34,167 nt of DNA from Methanosarcina sp. Ant1 (GCA_001714685.2 MDTP02000066.1:1-34167); one strand, 5' to 3'; numbered from the stretch's first letter, positions 23,522-32,235 are shown. The notes: generated by a model not told the origin, from the sequence alone. Translations and numbers: made by a program.

Positions 23522-24197
23522 TCATTTATCAGGTACTTCAAAAAGGGAAGGGTATTTCATTTGTCATCGGTTAACGAATTTTATGCACAACTTCGAATAC
23601 CACGTATAGTGATTTTCCGACTTGAATGTTGAGATTTTAGCATAAAAAATAACACTTTCATGCATTTTATCTCTTAACCGAATACAAATGAAGGGTATTT
23701 TACTTTTAGTGGTATGAGAAGTTCTTTGTCTATTTTTGCATTATAAAGTGTTTTTACTTTAGACAGCTGATCAATTGTTAATTGATGAGTTCTTAGAAAA
23801 TTAGCCTCTTCAAGGTCAGCCATTGTGAAATTTGCCTCTTTAAGGTTAGCTCCTTCAAGGTTAGCCATAAAAATGTAAGCATTTGCAAGGTTAGCTCCTT
23901 CTAGGTGAGCCTTTACTAATTTAGCCCCTTCAAGGTGAGTATTTATTAATTTAGCTCCTCTAAGTTGAGCTCTTTGGAGATACGCCCCGCTAAGGTTGGC
24001 TTTTGTGAGGTTAGCGCCTTCTAGATGAGCCATTTCGAGGTGAGCTTCTTTAAGGTTAGCCTCCTCAAAGTTAGCCTCTTTAAGATAAGCTCCCATGAAG
24101 TCAGCCCTTATAAGGTTAGCTCCTTTAAGTTTAGCTTTTTCAGGTTAGCCCCTCTAAGATTAGCCTCGTTAATGTAAATTTCTGTAAGATTTGTCAT
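23522..24197 (-). pseudogene. Pentapeptide-repeat protein gene, frameshifted and MITE-interrupted
   Basis: The ancestral gene reads from ATG 24197 (MTNLTEIYIN, after AAAGGGTTTTGC) through A(N/D)LXX repeats to a C-terminus KYPSLFEVPDK with stop at 23522. Two lesions break it. One T is missing in the run at about 24135-24139, shifting frame after ANLRGANLK. A MITE (23558-23690) has inserted in codons near the end, so the current frame ends early with KYPSFVFG at 23674. The longest remaining frame is 24096-23674, 140 aa, with about 15 pentapeptide units followed by the conserved tail LTIDQLSKVKTLYNAKIDKE. Such proteins fold as right-handed beta-helices. It is a paralogue of the gene at 31381; roles are unknown. 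Confidence 0.7.
23558..23690. mobile_element. ~133-bp MITE with 11-bp target duplication in pentapeptide gene
   Basis: The left end CATTTGTCATCGGTTAA and the right end (reverse complement CATTTGTATTCGGTTAA) match at 15 of 17 bases. GAAGGGTATTT lies directly outside on both sides (23547-23557 and 23690-23700; the last G may belong to the end). Removing one copy of the duplication plus the element restores an open C-terminus, which confirms insertion. No gene inside. Confidence 0.75.
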
Positions 24198-24649
24198 GCA
24201 AAACCCTTTCATTACTCTTTCGCCTACATTAAGCCGTCTTCCATTTTATGAGCCATTAATTTTAACAGTAATAGGACTTAAACATTAAATATAATAATCA
24301 AGCCATTGAAGTTGTACTACATTTGTATTATTAGTATTAGTTGTAATAAAACAATATAGCGTATATAGAAACATGATTAAGAAACTACTATTAATTAAAA
24401 CAAGACGTTATACATTCAAATAGTTGTTAAGTTCTGGCAAGTATTCATTTTTCTCAATATGTTTTTCTAAATATTCTAATTATTTTCCTTAAATAAATAA
24501 TACGAATGACATAATATTATTTTAAGCTGCTATTAATTAAAAAACGATTCATTTAATTCTACGCATTTGAATATTTAATCAGATAAGACAATTATACTTA
24601 ATTAATTGATATAAATGAAGTAATCTGTTCTTAATTTCACCAAATCTTA
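24198..24649. other. AT-rich intergenic region, no gene seen
   Basis: About 450 bp of very AT-rich DNA containing several short AATTAATTAA-type tracts. Neither strand shows a credible coding frame, ribosome binding site or clear repeat apart from the half MITE that follows. Confidence 0.4.
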
Positions 24650-24730
24650 AACGGCCGAAACGGATACCCGGATATTATGGACCTAGTGTAACTTTACAAC
24701 ATGCCATTATGACTTTTCGGATAGGCTCTA
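24650..24730. mobile_element. Inverted half copy of the AGAGCCTATCCGAAAAGT MITE
   Basis: Read on the minus strand, it matches the left half of the 19921 element (inverted repeat, CATAATGGCATGTTGTAAAG, TTACACTAGGTC, ATAATATC, then GTTTCGGCC-like sequence) and then stops. The other inverted end is absent, so the copy is truncated. It lies 17 bp after the end of the CYTH-CHAD gene. Confidence 0.65.
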
Positions 24731-24747
24731 AATAGCCATATCTTCCT

Positions 24748-27321
24748 TCATAAAGACGCTATCTCTTTATACAGGTTTTTGATTGCACTTTCAATTCTCT
24801 GCCTGAAATCCTCACTCTGGATTTTCGCCCAAGCTTCTGGAAAGGTGTCGAGTAGTGTCTGGAGTTCTTCTTCCCTGTATGCCTTGTAAGCTTCTATTCC
24901 TTTCAGACCCTCTGAGGTTTTCTTTTCTCCGGAATTTTTTCCCTCTTCTGAAAGTCCCCAGTCTCCGGTCTGCAAATAAGATTCCAGCAAGTAGATTGCA
25001 ACCACAGAATCGTGCAGGTCTCCAAGGTGATCCTGCAAGGCTGTGAATTCCTTGACCATTGTTTCTGCTTCTTTTCCCAACACGTCTCCAAAGAACTCAA
25101 GTGTATAGCGCAGTCCTTTGGCCGCAATCCTCAGTCTGTGCAACCTCTCTACAGAGACGTGAGGCCCTTCTACCCATTCGGAATAGGCACTGATTTCTGA
25201 GAAACGGCCATAGAGGATAGAAGGAAGCACATCCGTTACTCTATGTGGCAGAACATCGTGTTTTCTGGTTGTAGTTGGCAGAGCCCAGGATCCGAAAACA
25301 GCAAGAGAGTCTGAGAACTCCTTTTTGAAATTTGCGTATCTTTCGCTTTTCAGGTAGATGATCATGTTTTTCCGGGCTTTTTTTCTCTCTTCGGAAAGCA
25401 CGGCAAATAGGGGATCAAGATCATGTTCGTTCTCAGGAGGTAGTTTTTTAAGATACCCTTCAGCTTTTTCCCGAAAAACGTCTAAATCCCTGACATCCCT
25501 GAGTGCTCCAAGGGTACTTCTGAGTCCTTTTAGGCGAGGTTCAAGCTTTTTGGAATCCAGGTACGCTTCAAAGACCTTTGCAGCAGCCCTCATTCTGCGG
25601 ATCGCTACCCTCATATCGTGCAGGTCTTCTATGTTTTCTCCCTTCCGGGTTCCTTTTTCATGGGCAAGCATTCTGGCAAATTGCTGGGAAAAAACCTTCT
25701 GAGCTACCATAGCCATGGAGTTTTCGGGTCTGACTGCAAATTTCAGGTCCCCTTTCTCTTTTTTACTTTCATCCTTTTTTTCGGTTTCTTCTGCCTTTCT
25801 TTCAATAATTTCGACTTCATCCATCTCTTTGCCCGGTTTGAAGAGGAATTTTGTGCCGAAAAGATATTCCCAGAGTTCGCTTCTCTTTTCTGCTCTTTTT
25901 ACAGCTTTTTCCGCATTTTGCCCGAAAATTTCTACTTCAACTGCTCCCTCGACCTGCCTGATCCTGTCTGGCAGGAATTTCCAGTCCCCTTTTTCAAGGA
26001 GGTCCGCAATCCGGATGAAAGACGCGAGAATAAGAGCTTTGTTCTTGATTTCTGGAGGTAGCATGATATGTGATTCTTCAAAAACTGAAGACAGGTTCTT
26101 TACGCTGATTTCGGGGGACTGAAGTTCCATGATGAGAGCAAGCATTCTGGACTCGTGGAGCTTTAACCCTTTAAGAGGATGGGTCAGGAGAATTTCCTTA
26201 CCCATCTTGACTTTTTCTTCCGGTGAAACCGAGATTCCGATGTTCTGAAGGAGAGTTGCAAAGCCCAGTATTTCCCTCTCTTTCTGCCCTAACTTGTGGT
26301 AGGGGAAAGATCCGTCAAAAAGTATGAGTGCGTTGGTCCTGATCTTTTCTGCCCTGGCTTCATCTGCTCCATAGAGCTCAAAGAGGGTTTTGAGTGTCCA
26401 CTCCTTGAAACCTCTATCTTCCTGGCTTTTGCCCAGGGCGTAGCGCCCGGTCTGGAAATGGAATTCTCTTGACCCATGATTTTCAGAGCCAAAAGGGAAA
26501 CTGGAAAGCCTTTCTTTTTCAAACCGGGAGTACAGGGCTTCAATCTCTGGCTCGGGGACTTTCAGGAGAAGGCTCAATTCCGCTGTATTCAAACCCTTAT
26601 CAAGTGAAAGGAGAATTCCAGCCTGCTTTCCATATACATTTTCTTGGTCTGCGAGCTGCATACAAAAAGCCCTTTCTCTGAAGCTCAAAAGGGTTTTTTC
26701 CGGCAGATTATCTTTGAAGATAAGAGCCCTTTCGAATTTGGAAATAGGATTTTCTGCAAGGTTATAATTTCCCAGCAAGTATTCCACAATAGCCTGCAAA
26801 TCTTGAGGAGTCCCTCCCGTCTTCAGTTCAATTTCAAGTTCGCTGTAGAGCTTTTCTCTGTTTTCACTTTTAAGGCTCACCTGGTCCAGAGAAAATTCGG
26901 CTATATGCCTTTCCCCCAGTTTCACCTGACGTACAACCCTTTTTTGTTTAAGTTTCAGGAGTGGAAGCAGGTCAAAGCCTGAGCTAAGTTCGAAAATCTG
27001 TTTCCTTATCCTGATATCTGGACATTCAAAGACAGAAGCCTCTTTCGGTAGAAAACTGACGTATTCTTCTCTCCTGTGTACCCCAGCTTCGAACCCTCCC
27101 AGGCTTTTGATAGTCAACCAATGTCCTTCTTTTCCCATCTCTTTCCGTAGCCGTAGAAAATAGCCTTCAGCCATTAAAGCCGTTTTTTTTGTGTCCAGGA
27201 AGGTATCTTCGATAAGCAGTACTGCAGCTTCGGAAAGAGAATAATCTCCCAGTTGAGATAGCGTTTCAATATCTTGAATTTCTGCTTCATCAAGTACCAG
27301 AAACTTTGATTCGATTTCCAT
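24748..27321 (-). CDS. CYTH / Ppx-GppA-like HD / CHAD three-domain protein
   Basis: 857 aa. Residues 1-200 are a CYTH (triphosphate tunnel) domain with the ExExK signature at the start (MEIESKF) and further Arg/Lys/Glu strands (LRLRKEMG, YSELEIELK). Residues about 290-500 resemble the C-terminal HD-like domain of exopolyphosphatase/GppA proteins (LGFATLLQNIGISVS, ILASFIRIADLLEKGD), without the catalytic N-terminal part. Residues about 530-850 form a CHAD domain (LHDMRVAIRRMRAAAK near 567, RLHRLRIAAKGLRYTLE), a helical bundle with conserved basic and His residues known to bind polyphosphate. Domains split in other proteins are here on one chain. The ATG follows AGAGGGGAAAAC. It lies 230 bp downstream of the PPDK-like gene on the same strand. 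Likely a polyphosphate- or triphosphate-handling protein; the chemistry is inferred. Confidence 0.85.
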   Translation of the reverse strand: MEIESKFLVLDEAEIQDIETLSQLGDYSLSEAAVLLIEDTFLDTKKTALMAEGYFLRLRKEMGKEGHWLTIKSLGGFEAGVHRREEYVSFLPKEASVFECPDIRIRKQIFELSSGFDLLPLLKLKQKRVVRQVKLGERHIAEFSLDQVSLKSENREKLYSELEIELKTGGTPQDLQAIVEYLLGNYNLAENPISKFERALIFKDNLPEKTLLSFRERAFCMQLADQENVYGKQAGILLSLDKGLNTAELSLLLKVPEPEIEALYSRFEKERLSSFPFGSENHGSREFHFQTGRYALGKSQEDRGFKEWTLKTLFELYGADEARAEKIRTNALILFDGSFPYHKLGQKEREILGFATLLQNIGISVSPEEKVKMGKEILLTHPLKGLKLHESRMLALIMELQSPEISVKNLSSVFEESHIMLPPEIKNKALILASFIRIADLLEKGDWKFLPDRIRQVEGAVEVEIFGQNAEKAVKRAEKRSELWEYLFGTKFLFKPGKEMDEVEIIERKAEETEKKDESKKEKGDLKFAVRPENSMAMVAQKVFSQQFARMLAHEKGTRKGENIEDLHDMRVAIRRMRAAAKVFEAYLDSKKLEPRLKGLRSTLGALRDVRDLDVFREKAEGYLKKLPPENEHDLDPLFAVLSEERKKARKNMIIYLKSERYANFKKEFSDSLAVFGSWALPTTTRKHDVLPHRVTDVLPSILYGRFSEISAYSEWVEGPHVSVERLHRLRIAAKGLRYTLEFFGDVLGKEAETMVKEFTALQDHLGDLHDSVVAIYLLESYLQTGDWGLSEEGKNSGEKKTSEGLKGIEAYKAYREEELQTLLDTFPEAWAKIQSEDFRQRIESAIKNLYKEIASL

Positions 27322-27550
27322 GTTTTCCCCTCTACTATAACACGAACAATATAGCCACTTCTTATCATATCCACACTTTTATTAATGAGCTAATCCTAAA
27401 ACTTCTCATATTCTTGATAATTGGGATTTTTCAGGATTGTTTTCATGGCTAGAAACTTGATTAGTCACTCAAATATTAGATTCAAAGAAGTAAATATTGA
27501 GTTTTGGAATCAGCTCATAAATTTAATCCTCAGGAGAAAAAAATTTGTCC

Positions 27551-29173
27551 TCAAGCAGCTGTTTCTCGTTTCCATACATCCACCACTTTAAGCAGTTCTA
27601 CAGGCTTTTCGAACGTGACTTCAACTTCTCCCTCATAGACCTCCCCGCTTATCCCTTCCAGACTTATCGCGTCTCCTTCCATGAACTCTTTTCCTCCGAT
27701 GCTGCATTTCCTGCCTATGGGATCAATTTTGAGTTCCCTGCAGTTGACAATACAGACTTTTCCCATCTGGCGAGCTACAACGGCTGCATGAGCAGTTCTG
27801 GCGCCTCTAGATGTTAGGAGGCCTGCAGAAGCGTGGATTCCTGGAAGATCATCAGGAGAAGGGATTTCCCGGACAAGAATTTCGGTTCTTTCGTGAGCAT
27901 AGCTCTTTGCCCTCTCACTGCTGAACGCGATCTTCCCGACAGCAACCCCACTTGAGGCAGAGTCACCTTTTGCCAGAGGGAGTTTATTAGTCCTGATTTT
28001 CTGCACTGAAATAGAATCCAGGTCTACTCCCTCCAGCTTTTTTAGAGCCTCCTCAGGGGAAATAAGCCCCTCTTTTACAAGGTCGACTGCAATTCTCAGG
28101 GCTGCCATTGGAGAACGTTTCCCATTTCGGCTCTGAAGGATGTTGAGTTTTCCTTCTTCGACAGTAAATTCGATGTCCTGCATGTCCCTGAAATGGGCTT
28201 CGAGCTTATCCCCTGTGCCCTCAAGTTCCTTGTAAACAACAGTAAGGGCAGTTTTCAGCTCAATTCCTGGAGTTCCCGCCCTTGAGCCTGAGACCACGTC
28301 CTCTCCCTGGGCTTCGAACCTGAAATCGACTACAGGCAGTTTTTCCCCTGTCCATGGACTCCGGGTAAAATAGATCCCTGCACCTGAGTTCATGCCCATA
28401 TTTCCAAAAACCATAGTCTGGACAGTGACTGCCGTGCCCCTGACTCCTTTGATATTGTTGATTTCCCGAAATTCCCTTGCCCTGGGGCCCATCCAGGAAT
28501 CAAGCACCGCCCGTACTGCAAGTTCAAGTTGCTCTTGTGCATCCTCGGGGAAAGGTCTCCCACGTTCTTCAAAGAAAAGCCGTTCATAATCCCCCGCAAG
28601 TTTCCTCAACTCCATGTAATCCAACTCTTTTTCTTCCGGAACTCCAGCGGCCTCGATTGCGGAGTTCATCAGGCCCCGATAGAGGGACGGATCCTGGGAA
28701 AACACTATTCTTCCAAATCCTTCTATTAACCTCCGATACGAGTCCCAGGCAAAACTGGGGTTCCCTGTCCTGGCAATGAGGGGCCTGACCGTACCCCTGG
28801 AAAGCCCCACGTTCAGGAGGGTTTCCATAGATCCTGGCATGGAAGCCGCGGCACCGGACCTGACCGAAACCATCAGGGGAGGAGAGCCCCCAAAAACCTT
28901 TCCTGTTGCACTTTCTAGGAAAGAGACTCCCTTCCTGAGGAGGCCGGGCAAATCATCGGGAAGATGCCTGGAATTTTTGAAGTAATCCTCACATACCGAG
29001 ATGTTCAGGACAAAACCAGGGGGCACAGGAACACCCATTGAAGACATGGCTATAAGGATCGAACCTTTGTCCCCAAAGGCTTCCCTGGGGGCATATTCCC
29101 CCTTTCCCTTCCCAAATTCAAGCATCCTTGCTTCTGTTATCTTTTTTTCAGCTCCCTGGATATTTTCAGGCAT
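27551..29173 (-). CDS. PPDK/PEP synthase-like protein lacking the PEP/pyruvate-binding domain
   Basis: 540 aa. Residues about 20-370 match the PPDK/PEP synthase ATP-grasp domain (FGDKGSILIAMSSMGVPVPP, LMVSVRSGAAASMPGSMETL, GIYFTRSPWTGEKL, IEFTVEEGKLNILQSRNGKR). Residues about 400-510 form the swivelling phosphohistidine domain, with catalytic His462 in SRGARTAHAAVVARQMG. The protein ends about 75 residues after this His, so the C-terminal TIM barrel that binds PEP/pyruvate is missing. It can presumably autophosphorylate from ATP but must use another acceptor, as in other PEP-utiliser fusions such as rifampin phosphotransferase. Start at ATG 29173: GGAGG nine bases upstream and one base after the stop of the DUF47-like gene, indicating translational coupling. 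A longer frame to 29233 is unlikely. Confidence 0.85.
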   Translation of the reverse strand: MPENIQGAEKKITEARMLEFGKGKGEYAPREAFGDKGSILIAMSSMGVPVPPGFVLNISVCEDYFKNSRHLPDDLPGLLRKGVSFLESATGKVFGGSPPLMVSVRSGAAASMPGSMETLLNVGLSRGTVRPLIARTGNPSFAWDSYRRLIEGFGRIVFSQDPSLYRGLMNSAIEAAGVPEEKELDYMELRKLAGDYERLFFEERGRPFPEDAQEQLELAVRAVLDSWMGPRAREFREINNIKGVRGTAVTVQTMVFGNMGMNSGAGIYFTRSPWTGEKLPVVDFRFEAQGEDVVSGSRAGTPGIELKTALTVVYKELEGTGDKLEAHFRDMQDIEFTVEEGKLNILQSRNGKRSPMAALRIAVDLVKEGLISPEEALKKLEGVDLDSISVQKIRTNKLPLAKGDSASSGVAVGKIAFSSERAKSYAHERTEILVREIPSPDDLPGIHASAGLLTSRGARTAHAAVVARQMGKVCIVNCRELKIDPIGRKCSIGGKEFMEGDAISLEGISGEVYEGEVEVTFEKPVELLKVVDVWKRETAA

Positions 29174-29174
29174 T

Positions 29175-31148
29175 TCAATGTCCCTCCCAAACGTGTACCT
29201 CAAAAGCCCTCTCCCGAATTGTAAAGGCTGCAAGCATAAGGGAATTTGAAGCCTCCTCTATTTTTGTTGCAATATCGCGGGCAAGCATGGCTTCTTTGAA
29301 ATCGGTGCTTACTTCGACTATTACCCTGTTTGCCTTCCTGAAAGCCTCGTCACATGTCCTTTCCAGGCTGATAACCTGCGCCGTAGACCCGAAAAACGCC
29401 TGCATCTCATCAGGGGTGCATATCCGGGTACTGCACTGGTAAGCGTAAACAGTTTTCAGAAACTCCCGGCTGCTTTCCAGGACTATCCCTGCCATCTTTT
29501 CCAGGCTTTCTAGAATCCTCCGGGATATATCGACTGGAGGGATAAGGGTGGCAAAAAAGACAGCGTCTTCAAGGGCGTCAATAACATCATCCATATGGAA
29601 GATCAGTTTTTCAAAGAAGTCTGCATTTTCGATCCTTTTTGAAATAGTTCTGATCCTGTTTACGAACTCGTCGGCCTGGCTTTCCCAGACTTTTGCTCTC
29701 TTTGAGTTCCTGAGGACAAAATTAGGTTCTCCTTTATAAGCAATGTAGAGAAGGGAACCGCGGACAGCCCCTGCAGTTTCAACGATCAGGGACGCATGTT
29801 CCGAGCATATCTCCATAAGGTCTTGCTCTGCGGAATGGAAATACCTGAGAAGCTCAGCCCTGATCTCGTCCTGGATGAGAAGGAGGGGGTCTCCGGCAAG
29901 CAGTCCCTTTGAAGCCCTTTGAAGGACCCACTGGAAATACTCGGTTGTCCTCTCCCTTCCTATGATCTGGTAGAGCGGCTCCCCGTAGGGGAGAGGCGCC
30001 CTGGAAGCAAGTTCAAGAGCCCCGAAGATAAGCTGTTCTCCCCCCAGTATCAGGAATGCCCTGTGCCCGCATTCATTTTCGGCTGCCCAGCGGAGCACCT
30101 TTACGCAGTCTGCATTACGCATGAAGTTCCGGAGGCTTTTCCTGGCGCGGTTCCAATCGATGAGAAAAACTATCCTGGAACCCAGAAGAGCCAGAAAGTT
30201 CTTCAGCTCTTCCCTGCCCTTTGCCAGGAAGCGGCCCACTGAAAGGTGGTAGAGCTTGTCCTCAAACTTCTCGCCTGATGCCCTGGAGACGGTATCCTCC
30301 CAGGATGTACCTGTCTCCTCAAAAAGGCTCTGGAAAAAAAGCAGCCTCTGCAAATGAATATCGGTATAAGTAACGGATGCCTCAAGCCCCCTAACATTGA
30401 CCACGAGCACATGAGCCTCGGTCTCTCCGATATCGTTCTGGATCACAAGCTTGCCTGCAATGCGGGTTGCAGTTGTCCCAAGCCCTGGGTGCTCGAACTT
30501 AAGGGAAAAAGTCCGGTTCACGCCCGACATGAAAGAAATTATCAGTTTCCGGTCCTCTTCTGCCACCAGATAGACCTTTGCCCCTTCTAGATTTTCAACA
30601 GCAAGCTCTTCCTGAATCCTGTTTAAGGCTTTGTGGACGTCCATGACCAGGATGTGGAGGCTGTCGCTTTTTCCCCTGTTCCCGGAAGTTAGAGCTCTTA
30701 TGAAATCCCCTCTCAGAATCCCGGGTTCGCTAGCTGAAAGCCCTGCCTCAATTTCGGCTCCGGAGCGTTTTAACTCTTCCAGTCTTGCCTCAAATTCCTT
30801 CCCCTCGGCCCTGCCAGTAGCAAGCAGAGGTTTCAGCATTTCGTTCATGCAGCCCCAGACTCTGGAGAGAATTTCTTCGGCAAAAGGAACAATGTAAATG
30901 TCATGCCCTTTTTTCAGGGCTCCAGAAACAATCCTATCAAACTTTGCATTTTCCTCTCCTGCATTTTCCCTCTCGATCCTGAGGGAAGGAAACTCCAGCT
31001 GCGGATGTTCTGCCTTTTCCCTGGCAGTCTGCAGGAGAGTGAAGTAATATTTGATTCTGTCGTTTGCAGTGAGAGCAGAGTTCACAAGCTCGGGAAGGAG
31101 GAGGCCCTCCTCTCCGAGTTCTCTTACGATAGATTTTTTTTCAACCAT
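29175..31148 (-). CDS. Large protein with C-terminal DUF47/PhoU-like domain
   Basis: About 657 aa, no membrane helix or signal seen. The last ~200 residues resemble the DUF47/PhoU-like helical bundle that regulates phosphate transporters: a heptad helix AEQDLMEICSEHASLIVE, VWESQADEFVNRIRTISKRI, FHMDDVIDALEDAVFF, then long helices. The first ~440 residues match nothing I can name. They contain a beta-rich segment with VYLVAEEDRKLIISFM, LKFEHPGLGTTATRI, LVIQNDIGETEAHVLVVNV and TYTDIHLQR; the conserved His/Asp pattern suggests a metal- or phosphate-binding site. Start chosen at ATG 31148 (MVEKKSIVREL, GGGGATGGGG upstream); an ATG eight codons earlier (31172) is possible. It is the first gene of the cluster and is coupled to the PPDK-like gene with a one-base gap. 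Confidence 0.7.
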   Translation of the reverse strand: MVEKKSIVRELGEEGLLLPELVNSALTANDRIKYYFTLLQTAREKAEHPQLEFPSLRIERENAGEENAKFDRIVSGALKKGHDIYIVPFAEEILSRVWGCMNEMLKPLLATGRAEGKEFEARLEELKRSGAEIEAGLSASEPGILRGDFIRALTSGNRGKSDSLHILVMDVHKALNRIQEELAVENLEGAKVYLVAEEDRKLIISFMSGVNRTFSLKFEHPGLGTTATRIAGKLVIQNDIGETEAHVLVVNVRGLEASVTYTDIHLQRLLFFQSLFEETGTSWEDTVSRASGEKFEDKLYHLSVGRFLAKGREELKNFLALLGSRIVFLIDWNRARKSLRNFMRNADCVKVLRWAAENECGHRAFLILGGEQLIFGALELASRAPLPYGEPLYQIIGRERTTEYFQWVLQRASKGLLAGDPLLLIQDEIRAELLRYFHSAEQDLMEICSEHASLIVETAGAVRGSLLYIAYKGEPNFVLRNSKRAKVWESQADEFVNRIRTISKRIENADFFEKLIFHMDDVIDALEDAVFFATLIPPVDISRRILESLEKMAGIVLESSREFLKTVYAYQCSTRICTPDEMQAFFGSTAQVISLERTCDEAFRKANRVIVEVSTDFKEAMLARDIATKIEEASNSLMLAAFTIRERAFEVHVWEGH

Positions 31149-31325
31149 TCCCCATCCCCGATAGAAGCTCATGGCTTCAGATTTCTCTATTTATGACCAT
31201 TATGACCAGAAAGAAGAAAACCCTAAAAACCAGTTTAAAGGGTTCTGCAACCGTATATTTAAGAATACGTATGTGGGGACTTATAAATCATTGGTAACCC
31301 TAAATTACAACAATGAGCTTGGTGG

Positions 31326-31351
31326 AATTCCAAATTCTTTTAGTTGGAATT
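31326..31351 (-). terminator. Hairpin downstream of the second pentapeptide gene
   Basis: AATTCCAA (31326-31333) pairs with TTGGAATT (31344-31351), an 8-bp stem and 10-base loop, 30 bp after the stop of the minus-strand pentapeptide gene. It could stop or stabilise that transcript; evidence is structural only. Confidence 0.3.
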
Positions 31352-31380
31352 TTGGAAGCACAGCATTCAGCAAATACTCT

Positions 31381-32235
31381 TCAAGGATCCTCTTTTGTGA
31401 TTTCAAAAAGGGCAGGGTATTTTCCTTTTAGTGATGTGAGAAGTTCTTCGTCTATTTTTGCCTTATACAGTGTTTTCACTTTAGAAAGCTGGTCAATCGA
31501 TAAATCCAGAGCCCCTTTAAGGTTAGCTCCTTCAAGGTTAGCCTTTCTGAGGTTAGTTCCTTTAAGGTTAGTCCCTTTAAGGTTCGCTTTTATAAGGTTA
31601 GCCCCTTCAAATGTAGCTCCTATAAGGTTCGCTTTTATAAGGTTAGCCCCTACAAGGTTCGCTTTCGTAAGGTTAGCCCCTTTAAGATTAGCACTTATAA
31701 GTACAGCCGCTTCAAGGTTAGCCCCTTCAAATTTAGCCTCTTTAAATTTAGCCGCTTCAAGGTTAGCCTTTGTAAGGTTGGCCCCTTTGAGGTTAGCCCC
31801 TTTAAGTTTAGCCGCTTCAAGGTTAGCTCCTTGGAGGTTAGCTCCTTCAAGGTTAGCCTCTCTAAGATTAGCTTTTTCAAGGTTAGCTCCTTTAAGGTTA
31901 GTCCCTTTAAGGTTAGCCTCTTGAAGGTTAGCCTCTTGAAGGTCTGCTTCTTTAAGGTCAGCCCCTATAAGGTTAGCCTTTTCAAGGTCAGCTCCTTCAA
32001 GGTTAGCTCCTTCAAATCTAGCCCCTTTAAGGTTAGTCTCTTGAAGGTCAGCTCCTTGGAGGTTAGCCCCTTTAAGATTAGCCCTTTTAAGGTTAGCCCC
32101 TTCGAGTTTAGCTTCTATAAGGTCAGCTCCCTGGAGGTTAGCTCCTTGGAGGTTAGTTTCTTGAAGGTCAGCTCCATAAAGGTTAGCCACTTGAAGGTTA
32201 GCTCCTTTAAGGTTAGCTTCTATAAGGTTAGCCAC
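31381..32235 (-). CDS. Pentapeptide-repeat protein (start uncertain)
   Basis: From GTG 32235 the frame gives 284 aa, nearly all A(N/D)LXX repeats (about 46 units), followed by LSIDQLSKVKTLYKAKIDEE and a tail ending KYPALFEITKEDP. This tail is shared with the broken paralogue at 23522-24197. The repeat coding continues in the same frame upstream of 32235 for about 14 more units and a non-repeat leader (NPEELASDKLKIEIDTPERK) to an in-frame TAA at 32539-32541, yet that stretch has no ATG, GTG or TTG. Either a frameshift has hit the first codons (a GTG at 32525 lies in another frame after AGGGGA), or translation starts inside the repeats. The expected product is a long right-handed beta-helix; partners and function are unknown. 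Confidence 0.75.
   Translation of the reverse strand: MANLIEANLKGANLQVANLYGADLQETNLQGANLQGADLIEAKLEGANLKRANLKGANLQGADLQETNLKGARFEGANLEGADLEKANLIGADLKEADLQEANLQEANLKGTNLKGANLEKANLREANLEGANLQGANLEAAKLKGANLKGANLTKANLEAAKFKEAKFEGANLEAAVLISANLKGANLTKANLVGANLIKANLIGATFEGANLIKANLKGTNLKGTNLRKANLEGANLKGALDLSIDQLSKVKTLYKAKIDEELLTSLKGKYPALFEITKEDP

Noticed and set aside
25358-26122. Long plus-strand frames opposite the CYTH-CHAD gene
   Set aside because: Phe/Ser-rich mirror frames of a Lys/Glu-rich coding strand.
31313-31924. Long open frames opposite the second pentapeptide gene (also 31831-32301)
   Set aside because: They are mirror translations of the A(N/D)LXX repeat; the 15-bp periodicity keeps the opposite strand open.
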